Assembly: GCA_009785015.1 (NCBI GenBank) | Contig: WQXD01000263.1 | Location: 1-5,109 of the forward strand | Reading direction: 5' to 3' | Origin: Oscillospiraceae bacterium | Lineage (GTDB): Bacteria > Bacillota_A > Clostridia > Oscillospirales > WRJC01 | Length of the DNA: 5,109 nt | In this document: positions 1 through 5,109 of the stretch, one piece after another | Layout: each line of letters starts with the position of its first letter | Position numbering within the stretch: position 1 is the stretch's first letter | Position numbers and translations under genes: made by a program | The notes under the pieces: generated by a model | What the model was told of the DNA's origin: nothing | Seen by the model: the letters and a program-made list of their open reading frames with translations, nothing else | Databases searched by the model: none

Positions 1-59
1 AAATTCATTTGTCAACTATTATTTTAATTTTTTTTAAAAAATAACGAGGATGATCGACC

Positions 60-626
60 ATGATAATCGGAATAACAGGGGGGAGCGGAACCGGCAAGAG
101 CAGCTTGGCCAATTTGCTGGGCTGCGAAGTGATAGACGCCGACCGCGAATATCATAAAATATTCAGGGAAAACAATGAACTCAAAAACGAACTGACCGAA
201 CGGTTCGGCACCTGCGAGCGGGCCGAACTGGCGGATATAGTGTTTTCGGACGGAGAAAAATTGGATGAACTGAATACCGTGACGTTCAAATATGTTTTGG
301 CGGCCATCGAAGAAAAAATACAAGGCAGAGGCGATATCGCAATCGACGCGCCTCTGCTGTTTGAATCGGGCTTGAGTGAAAAATGCGATTTTACAATAGC
401 GGTGCTGTCAGACCGCGATATCCGTATCAAAAGAATCATGGCCCGGGACAATTTGAGCCCCGCCAAGGCAAAAATGCGTATAGACGCGCAAAAACCGGAT
501 GAATTCTATATAAAGAGAGCCGGCTGTGTCGTGTATAACAATGGGGAGGATCTTTTGGAGGCCGCGCGCGAATTAAAAGACAAAATAACAAAGATTACGC
601 CAGCACGCATTTCAGAGCTTGTATAA
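60..626 (+). CDS. coaE: Dephospho-CoA kinase
   Basis: This enzyme phosphorylates the 3'-hydroxyl of dephospho-CoA with ATP, the last step of coenzyme A synthesis in the cytoplasm. The 188-residue product begins with the P-loop GGSGTGKS (residues 7-14), followed by VIDAD (24-28) and DAPLLFESGL (96-105), the CoaE substrate-side motifs. The lid-type segment IMARDNLS and the RIDAQ segment follow at about 126-144. The family is usually near 195-210 residues, so this is slightly short but looks complete. The start is fixed: an in-frame TGA lies at 51-53, there is no other start codon between it and ATG 60, and GAGGA at 46-50 is the ribosome binding site. The common THP motif in the middle of the family is not seen; NTVTFKYV (72-79) occupies that place. 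The gene stands alone on this strand and its 3' end overlaps convergent hisC by 32 bases. Identification is secure. Confidence 0.95.
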   Translation: MIIGITGGSGTGKSSLANLLGCEVIDADREYHKIFRENNELKNELTERFGTCERAELADIVFSDGEKLDELNTVTFKYVLAAIEEKIQGRGDIAIDAPLLFESGLSEKCDFTIAVLSDRDIRIKRIMARDNLSPAKAKMRIDAQKPDEFYIKRAGCVVYNNGEDLLEAARELKDKITKITPARISELV

Positions 627-1680
627 AGCCCTCCATCTGCTTGCGGGTGCCTATGGTCACGCGGATAAACGTGTCCATGCCGAACGCCGCGCCGGCCCTG
701 ATGATATAGCCCCGTTTCATCAGCGCTTCAAAAATTTCCAAACTGTCCCGTTTTACATCGGCCATGACAAAATTGGCCTGCGACGGTATCACAAACAAGC
801 CCATTTCCTCGAGCGCCCCTGTGGTATAGAGCAGATTCTCCCGGTTTTTCTCGAAACTGCCGCGCACAAAATCCACATCGGCGAGCGCGGCTTCCGCGGC
901 GGCCTGTCCCTGTACGGAAACATTGAACGGGCAGCGGATTTTTTCGATTTGTTCGGCCATTTCCTCATCCATCGCGCCAAAGCCCACGCGAAACGAAGCG
1001 AGGCCGTATATTTTTGAAAATGTTTTCAGCAGAACCGCGTTCTTGTACTGCTTTAAGGTCTGCCATGTGTCGGGGTAATCGGAGTTGTCGGCAAATTCCT
1101 GATATGCCTCGTCGAACACCACCGTCACATATCCGGGCACTTCGGCCATGAAAGCGGCCTGCCGGGCGGCGGTATGCATCGTGCCTGTGGGATTGTTGGG
1201 ATTTGCGATGAATATCATTTTTGTTTTGTCGTTGATTTTGCCGATGATGCCATCCAGGTCATATCCGTGGTTTTTCATCGGGGCATAGATTGTCGTGCCC
1301 CCCATGGAATCCACAGCCGCCGCGTACTGCGAAAACGTGACTGCCCCTGTTATGCATTCATCGCCGGAATCGATCAGTATTTTTCCCAGCATGGCGATCA
1401 CGTCGTCCGTGCCCGCGCCGAAAACAAGCCGATTCGGGCTGATATTGTATCTTTTGCTCACCGCCTCGCGCAGCGCCGTGCAGTTTCCGTCCGGATACAG
1501 CTGCGCCTCCCCGAATGTTTTCATAACCGCCCCTGCCACATCGGGCGAACAGCCGAGCGGATTTTCGTTGGAGGCCAATTTCACCGCTTCCGTCAGGTTG
1601 TATTCCTTCTTTACCGATTCAATCGGGCGCCCGGGAACATACGGCTCCATTTTTTTTAAGTTTTCACGATAATTTATCAT
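595..1680 (-). CDS. hisC: Histidinol-phosphate aminotransferase (HisC-type, PLP fold type I)
   Basis: The family transfers an amino group from glutamate to imidazole-acetol phosphate, giving histidinol phosphate in histidine synthesis. The 361 residues match the usual length of about 350-370. Visible motifs in order are SNENPLG (37-43, substrate end), YPDG (62-65), NPNNPTGT (160-167, PLP contact), FDEAYQEF (189-196, the Asp that binds the PLP ring nitrogen), TFSKIYGLASFRVG (220-233, with Lys223 as the Schiff-base lysine and Arg231 for phosphate), and FIRVTIGT (338-345, with Arg340 for the substrate carboxylate). The start ATG has GAAGGA about six bases upstream (1687-1692), and an in-frame TGA at 1696-1698 excludes a longer form. 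It follows a URO-D-like gene by 22 bases and is probably cotranscribed with it. No other his gene is present, so a broader role such as aromatic amino acid transamination, known for HisC paralogues, cannot be excluded. Confidence 0.92.
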   Translation of the reverse strand: MINYRENLKKMEPYVPGRPIESVKKEYNLTEAVKLASNENPLGCSPDVAGAVMKTFGEAQLYPDGNCTALREAVSKRYNISPNRLVFGAGTDDVIAMLGKILIDSGDECITGAVTFSQYAAAVDSMGGTTIYAPMKNHGYDLDGIIGKINDKTKMIFIANPNNPTGTMHTAARQAAFMAEVPGYVTVVFDEAYQEFADNSDYPDTWQTLKQYKNAVLLKTFSKIYGLASFRVGFGAMDEEMAEQIEKIRCPFNVSVQGQAAAEAALADVDFVRGSFEKNRENLLYTTGALEEMGLFVIPSQANFVMADVKRDSLEIFEALMKRGYIIRAGAAFGMDTFIRVTIGTRKQMEGFIQALKCVLA

Positions 1681-1686
1681 AAATTT

Positions 1687-1692
1687 TCCTTC
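1687..1692 (-). promoter_or_regulatory. Ribosome binding site of hisC
   Basis: On the minus strand this reads GAAGGA and sits six bases before the ATG ending at 1680. Together with the in-frame stop at 1696-1698 it fixes the hisC start and shows independent initiation after the upstream gene ends at 1703. Confidence 0.75.
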
Positions 1693-1702
1693 AAATCAAA
1701 AT

Positions 1703-2638
1703 TTAATAATCCCTGTGTTTTTTCCATACGTCGAGAACCATCAGGTACCGCTCCAGCGGCAAACCGTGAAAGGGCACGTTGCTTGTGGTGAATATATACC
1801 CTCCATTCGGTTTTCCGTGCTCTATCGCGTATTTTGCGCTTGCGATCACCTCTTCGTCCGTGCCCGTCTGCATCAGGGCGCAGTTCACATTGCCGCACAG
1901 GCAGATTTTATCTCCGATTTGACGCTTTACTTCCTTTATATCCACCCTGGCCATCGGATCCAATGAATGTATGCCGTGGGGCTCGCATTCGGCGAGCTGG
2001 TCGAGGATGGGCATGATATCGCCGTCGGTGTGCTTGATCGCGTAGGCGCCCGACTGCCTTATGGATTTTACGATCTTTTTGAGATATGGGGTCACAAATT
2101 CCCGAAACATCGCAGGCGACAAAAACGGGCCGGAGTTATAGCAGTAGTCGGAGCACAGTATAAACGAGTCAAAACCCGCGTCGACCGCTTTTTTGTTGGA
2201 TTCTATCGCGCCATTTGCCATGTTTTCGGCGTTTTGCTTTACCGCGTCCGGGTCGTCGGCGATGCGGTAGGCGAAATCGTACATATGGTTTCCGTCGGGA
2301 ATGCCGAATGTCCCGTCGCCGTGTTTGGTGAGCATGTATTTGTCTCCGGAAATCTTTCTGATTATCCTCGCGGTTTCGAGAGTGTTTTCAAAATTCAAAT
2401 GATGCAGCGGAATTATGGAATATTCCAGCCTGCCGAACAGTTCAAGCATAAATTCGGCGTTTTCATGCAGTTTTTTGTCGGTTTCGGATTTGGAAAGCCC
2501 GTCGAGCTCATGCTGTCTCAAATAGTCTTTTCCAATGTATTCCTTAGTGAGCTGAAATTCGAGTTCAAATGTGGGGATCTGGTCGGGGATCTTGCATGTG
2601 AGAGCGGCCACGGCGCGCTCTTTCGGAGTCATCGGCAT
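1703..2638 (-). CDS. Uroporphyrinogen decarboxylase (URO-D) superfamily protein, substrate unknown
   Basis: This 311-residue protein belongs to the URO-D superfamily TIM barrels, which include HemE and the corrinoid methyltransferases MtaA/MtbA. It starts MTPKERAVAAL (3-13), typical of the non-HemE members. It lacks the conserved N-terminal arginine-rich segment of HemE, so a role in haem synthesis is unlikely. Visible landmarks are SDYCYNSGPFLSP (163-175), KHTDGDIMPILDQL (202-215), GIHSLDP (222-228) and LCGNVN (247-252). The His-x-Cys...Cys zinc site of MtaA-type enzymes appears here as His203-x-Asp205...Cys248, so metal-dependent methyl transfer is possible but not shown. The start ATG 2638 has AGGAG nine bases upstream and an in-frame TAA at 2654-2656; a second ATG (residue 3) is an alternative. 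It is the first gene of a likely two-gene transcript with hisC, and has its own promoter. Family assignment is firm; the reaction is not known. Confidence 0.85.
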   Translation of the reverse strand: MPMTPKERAVAALTCKIPDQIPTFELEFQLTKEYIGKDYLRQHELDGLSKSETDKKLHENAEFMLELFGRLEYSIIPLHHLNFENTLETARIIRKISGDKYMLTKHGDGTFGIPDGNHMYDFAYRIADDPDAVKQNAENMANGAIESNKKAVDAGFDSFILCSDYCYNSGPFLSPAMFREFVTPYLKKIVKSIRQSGAYAIKHTDGDIMPILDQLAECEPHGIHSLDPMARVDIKEVKRQIGDKICLCGNVNCALMQTGTDEEVIASAKYAIEHGKPNGGYIFTTSNVPFHGLPLERYLMVLDVWKKHRDY

Positions 2639-2647
2639 AATTTTTTT

Positions 2648-2652
2648 CTCCT
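2648..2652 (-). promoter_or_regulatory. Ribosome binding site of the URO-D-like gene
   Basis: The minus strand reads AGGAG inside AAAAGGAGA. It lies nine bases before ATG 2638 and slightly farther from the alternative ATG at residue 3, so it favours the first ATG. Confidence 0.7.
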
Positions 2653-2682
2653 TTTAATCGCTTTTTGTAAATCTATGTCCCA

Positions 2683-2711
2683 ATTATACCATACAAATCA
2701 GACAAAAACAA
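2683..2711 (-). promoter_or_regulatory. Sigma-A type promoter for the URO-D-like gene and hisC
   Basis: On the minus strand a perfect TATAAT (2683-2688) is preceded by TGG, giving an extended -10 (TGn). Seventeen bases upstream is TTGTTT (2706-2711), a weak -35 with three of six consensus bases. Transcription would start near 2676, leaving a leader of about 40 bases before the ATG at 2638. The remaining 103-base gap between the methyltransferase remnant and this gene shows no convincing terminator hairpin; I see only A/T-rich sequence. Inferred from sequence alone. Confidence 0.65.
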
Positions 2712-2741
2712 CAATATCCGCAAAAAAAATTGCAAAATATG

Positions 2742-3242
2742 TTACAGTTTTTCAAGCCCAAACAGAGCCTGTCCTTGATAGGGTTTTCGGTAATCAAAAT
2801 ACATGCGGTTCCAATGCGCAATCGATTCTTTCAGCTCTTGGTCGTTTGGATTTGCTTTTAATTTTTTTCTTTCATTTTGTTCATTTGAATTTGCAAATCC
2901 ATTGACGATGTAATGTTCCCACATAGCATTTGTATCGCCTGCCATGCAGGTCAAACAATATCCCAGTTCACTGAAAATATTGCTTAACTCCGAAAGCAGT
3001 AACAACTCACCTTCAAAGTCTATGAGTTCCTGCGGGGGATTCGGGATTTTTGAATATGTCCCTATAAATGCCAGTATACCGCCGTTTTTCAGGAATTTTT
3101 CTCCCAAAGCAAAGCTGTCTTTGATGTATTCGAGAGATTTGCCCGAAGGTATTTGCGCTCCAACCGTACAGATTACCAAATCATATTTTTCTGTGTCGGC
3201 ATATTTACGCTTGTCTTCGCAGACGATTTTTATTAAAATCGT
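2742..3242 (-). pseudogene. C-terminal remnant of a class I SAM-dependent methyltransferase, cut by the insertion sequence
   Basis: The minus strand encodes about 160 residues that read like the C-terminal part of a class I SAM-dependent methyltransferase. They begin near IVCEDKRKYAD and continue with KYDLVICTVG (the acidic/post-II strand), a GEKFLKNGGILAFIGTYSK segment (the LKPGG-like turn and following strand), NPPQELIDFEGE and WEHYIVNGF. They end in WNRMYFDYRKPYQG...ALFGLEKL, a tail I associate with small-molecule methyltransferases of Clostridia. The N-terminal 100 or so residues, including the glycine-rich SAM-binding motif I, are absent. The same frame stays open to 3500, but upstream of about 3242 it runs antisense through insertion-sequence DNA and gives an unrelated F/L-rich peptide. 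The start is therefore lost and I call it a pseudogene. The methylated substrate is unknown. The exact break lies between about 3213 and 3250. Confidence 0.75.
3223..3242. repeat. Perfect 8-base palindrome at the methyltransferase/insertion-sequence junction
   Basis: ACGATTTT at 3223-3230 and AAAATCGT at 3235-3242 are exact inverted copies around a TATT loop. It sits where methyltransferase similarity fades. It could be part of the original gene, a preferred target, or the edge of the element. The stem is A/T-rich with no clear poly-U tail distinct from the stem itself, so a standard terminator is less likely. Confidence 0.7.
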
Positions 3243-3267
3243 GATTTGCATAGTGTTGATAAAATGA

Positions 3268-3281
3268 TGTGATATGTGATA
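3268..3281 (+). repeat. Tandem TGTGATA repeat in the element's left end
   Basis: TGTGATA occurs twice head to tail (3268-3274 and 3275-3281), and a third copy at 3347-3353 overlaps the extended -10 of the transposase promoter. Repeats of this kind near an element end can be transposase or regulator binding sites; that role is inference. Confidence 0.5.
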
Positions 3282-3328
3282 TAACCCGAGTTTGAGGTAA
3301 AAAAAGTAAAAAAAGGCCGAAAAAATGG

Positions 3329-3357
3329 TTGACAAATGGGAAAAATTGTGATACAAT
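3329..3357 (+). promoter_or_regulatory. Transposase promoter, near-consensus with extended -10
   Basis: TTGACA (3329-3334, perfect -35) is followed after exactly 17 bases by TACAAT (3352-3357, five of six), preceded by TGA as an extended -10. Transcription would start near 3364 and give a leader of about 50 bases before the ATG at 3413. This is unusually strong for an insertion sequence. A second GGTTGACAA (3364-3372) repeats the -35 region (3327-3335) but has no -10 at a proper distance. Confidence 0.75.
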
Positions 3358-3401
3358 AAGATAGGTTGACAAGGTGTCATCGAAAAAACGAGTGCGAGTG
3401 T

Positions 3402-3406
3402 GAGGG
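3402..3406 (+). promoter_or_regulatory. Ribosome binding site of the transposase
   Basis: GAGGG lies six bases before ATG 3413. An in-frame TGA at 3401-3403 overlaps it and there is no start codon between that stop and ATG 3413, so the start is fixed. Confidence 0.75.
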
Positions 3407-3412
3407 CGAAAA

Positions 3413-5109
3413 ATGTACATAGAATGCGCAAAACCGAAAGGCAGGTCACCATATCTGCGAGTATCAGAAACATATACAGAAACAAAATCGGGAGTGACAA
3501 AAATCAAGAAGAGGATCATCAAAAACATCGGGCCGCTGCCAAAATACGATGACGGAAAGCCGGAATACGTAAAGAGGCTGAAGGAATCATTTAAAGCAGG
3601 GGAGCCACTGATTGCGGGATTGGAGGAGTTGGCGAGAGAGAACCCGACGCGGGACATAGTGACGATCCGATTTGACAGGCGATCGGAGGAAGATAAATAT
3701 ACAGCGCCAAAAAACATGGGATATATGATAATAGAAGCGATATACAACAGACTGGGAATAAACGAGGTATTGAGATTACACAAATCGCGGGCGGGAATCA
3801 CATATGATTTGAACGGGCTGAGCAAAATGCTGGTAATCGGGCGGGTAATGCGACCGGAATCGAAAAGGAAGACACACGAAAGCAAAGGTGAGTATATATT
3901 CGAGGTAACAAAATCAGCGAATGAAGCGGAAATATACTGGGCGTTAGATAGTCTGCATGAGAAATCAGAGGGAATCCAGAAACGGATGAACTTGAAGATA
4001 GGGCAGGCAATCGGGCGAAACACAGAGGTATGTTATTATGATGTGACGAATTACTATTTTGAGATAAACGAAAACGACGGCGACATAACAGATGAAAGAG
4101 GGAAGGTAATGAAAAAAGGGCTGCGAAAAAAGGGAGTATCGAAAGAGAAGCGGAGTAGCCCGATAGTGCAAATGGGGTTATTCATGGACGACAACGGAAT
4201 CCCGATATCGTATCAGCTGTTTACGGGGAGTGACACGGACACGACGACACTGCGGCCGGCGATGAAAAAGACGATAGACAGCATGAAGTTTGGGCGAGTG
4301 ATCATCGTGGCGGACGGAGGGTTGAACAGCGGGCCGAACATCGGGCATATATTGGGGGGAAAAAACGGATATATCGTATCGAAAAGCACGAAAAAGAGCG
4401 ACAAAAACGTGAAGGCGTGGATATTAGACGAATCCGGGTATATATGGAACAAAGAGATGACATTCAAAGTGAAGTCGCAAATCAGGGATCGGACGATCAA
4501 GTGCGAGGACGGGACGCCGCTGGAAATCAGGGAAAAGTTGGTATGTTTCTGGAGCCGTAAGCACTACGAGAAGGAGCGTCACGAGAACAAAAAATTCATC
4601 GAGTACCTTGAAACGGTGATAGCATATCCGGACAAGCTGAAGGACGGGGAAAAAAAGATAGAGAAATTCCTAAAAAAGGTGGAGGTAGACAAATCGACTG
4701 GCGAGGTAGTCAATACGGCGACGCAACTGTGGCTGGACATGGACAAAATCCAGGCATATCTCGATTTGATGGGCTATTACACCATCATGACCAGCGAAAT
4801 CGAAAAGTCAGACGAGGAGATCATCAGTAAGTATCACGGTCTCTCCCGCATCGAGGACTCGTTTCGCATCACGAAATCCGACCTAGAGGGCAGACCCGTT
4901 TTCGTCAGCACCCCCGAACACATCAACGCTCACTTTTTGACCTGCTTCATCGCCCTCACCATCATTCGCCTCATCCAGCACAAAATTTTGCTCTATCTCG
5001 GCAAAAACACCAACTCCTCCGATTCCTGGGATTCTGGCTTGTCTGCCGTCCGCATCCAAAACGCTCTCAACGATTGGTTTGCCGATGCTCTCCCTTCCGG
5101 CTTTTTCCG
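3413..5109 (+). CDS. IS1634-family DDE transposase, C-terminus outside the window
   Basis: The frame is open from ATG 3413 to the window end: 565 codons plus two bases, with no stop. The protein should cut and join the element's ends using a two-metal DDE site. Visible landmarks are an N-terminal segment with PLPKYDDGKPEYVKRLKESFKAGEPLI (41-67), CYYDVTNYYFEI (207-218, Asp210), VIIVADGGLNSGPNI (296-310, Asp301), and YHGLSRIEDSFRITKSDLEGRPVFV (474-498, Glu481), the last matching the Y-(2)-R-x-x-x-E-like signature of IS4-superfamily enzymes. HINAHFLTCFIALTIIRL (503-520) is the usual hydrophobic helix after it. All three catalytic residues are present, so the enzyme may be active. Family length is about 550-620, so roughly 20-60 residues are missing. 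Codon choice changes sharply: before codon 450, isoleucine is 19 ATA, 19 ATC and 1 ATT; after it, 0, 11 and 2. Family call is confident. Confidence 0.93.
   Translation, partial: MYIECAKPKGRSPYLRVSETYTETKSGVTKIKKRIIKNIGPLPKYDDGKPEYVKRLKESFKAGEPLIAGLEELARENPTRDIVTIRFDRRSEEDKYTAPKNMGYMIIEAIYNRLGINEVLRLHKSRAGITYDLNGLSKMLVIGRVMRPESKRKTHESKGEYIFEVTKSANEAEIYWALDSLHEKSEGIQKRMNLKIGQAIGRNTEVCYYDVTNYYFEINENDGDITDERGKVMKKGLRKKGVSKEKRSSPIVQMGLFMDDNGIPISYQLFTGSDTDTTTLRPAMKKTIDSMKFGRVIIVADGGLNSGPNIGHILGGKNGYIVSKSTKKSDKNVKAWILDESGYIWNKEMTFKVKSQIRDRTIKCEDGTPLEIREKLVCFWSRKHYEKERHENKKFIEYLETVIAYPDKLKDGEKKIEKFLKKVEVDKSTGEVVNTATQLWLDMDKIQAYLDLMGYYTIMTSEIEKSDEEIISKYHGLSRIEDSFRITKSDLEGRPVFVSTPEHINAHFLTCFIALTIIRLIQHKILLYLGKNTNSSDSWDSGLSAVRIQNALNDWFADALPSGFF

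Larger units (their letters stand above)
3243..5109 (+). mobile_element. IS1634-family insertion sequence, left part, running off the window
   Basis: The element comprises a leader of about 170 bases and a transposase gene that is still open at the last base. The left boundary is inferred from the loss of methyltransferase coding sequence and lies somewhere in about 3233-3290; a terminal repeat might include the stretch near CCCGAGTTTGAGG (3285-3297), but the right end is not in the window, so inverted repeats cannot be matched. IS1634-family elements are usually about 1.5-2 kb, so only a small part should be missing. The family is known for variable and sometimes long target duplications. 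The element lies on the strand opposite to the methyltransferase it appears to interrupt. Confidence 0.8.

Noticed and set aside
1..45. Possible promoter for coaE (TATTAT at 17-22) or a terminator of an upstream gene in the T/A runs
   Set aside because: There is too little upstream sequence to place a -35, and the T and A runs alone form no GC-stemmed hairpin.
24..466. Minus-strand open frames of about 100 codons over coaE
   Set aside because: They are antisense to the well-supported coaE and have no recognisable domain.
619..1672. Plus-strand open frames of 125-161 codons over hisC
   Set aside because: They are shadows of hisC, whose motifs and ribosome binding site on the minus strand are unambiguous.
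1703..2638. Assignment as hemE
   Set aside because: The N-terminal conserved arginine-containing segment of true uroporphyrinogen decarboxylases is missing and there are no other haem genes nearby.
2714..2741. Possible terminator after the methyltransferase remnant (GCAA...TTGC around an A run)
   Set aside because: Only a four-base stem can be formed and the U run would be in the loop rather than after the stem.
1967..2905. Plus-strand open frame of 312 codons
   Set aside because: It lies antisense to the URO-D-like gene and crosses its promoter into the methyltransferase remnant. The product shows no family motifs, while the minus strand carries clear ones and good ribosome binding sites.
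3205..4023. Minus-strand open frame of 272 codons opposite the transposase, plus shorter ones at 3798-4010, 3965-4171 and 4213-4500
   Set aside because: These are antisense to a transposase with all catalytic motifs. Purine-rich coding DNA that avoids T leaves the opposite strand free of stops and yields F/L/S/I-rich peptides with no recognisable domain.

Overview
The window reads as a piece of a Bacillota (Clostridia-like) chromosome carrying one insertion sequence. The lineage is inferred from strong AGGAGG-type ribosome binding sites, sigma-A-like promoters, AT-rich intergenic DNA around mixed-GC genes, and the type of URO-D-like and SAM-methyltransferase proteins present. No rRNA or other marker gene is available to confirm it.

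Left part (60-2638): coaE (dephospho-CoA kinase, last step of CoA synthesis) lies on the + strand and converges tail to tail with a minus-strand pair. That pair is a URO-D-superfamily protein of unknown substrate followed, 22 bases later, by a HisC-type PLP aminotransferase. The coaE and hisC reading frames overlap at their 3' ends by 32 bases, so no intergenic terminator fits between them. The minus-strand pair has a recognisable promoter with an extended -10 just upstream (2683-2711) and probably forms a two-gene transcript.

Middle (2742-about 3242): the minus strand holds the C-terminal part of a class I SAM-dependent methyltransferase. Its N-terminal half, including the expected SAM-binding glycine motif, is missing. 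Recognisable methyltransferase sequence stops at about 3213-3242, at a perfect 8+8 base palindrome.

Right part (about 3243-5109): an IS1634-family (IS4-superfamily) insertion sequence on the + strand. It has a left-end leader with short repeats, a near-consensus promoter (TTGACA, 17 bases, TGATACAAT), a clear ribosome binding site, and a DDE transposase gene starting at 3413. The gene is open to the last base of the window (565 codons, no stop), so the transposase C-terminus and the right end of the element lie outside. The simplest history is that the element inserted into the methyltransferase gene and separated its two halves.

I found no CRISPR array, tRNA, rRNA or defence system. The observations most worth a second look are the abrupt change of codon choice inside the transposase gene, the chimeric minus-strand frame made by the insertion, the junction palindrome, and the unusual pairing of the URO-D-like gene with a lone hisC. 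None of them amounts to a demonstrated new system.
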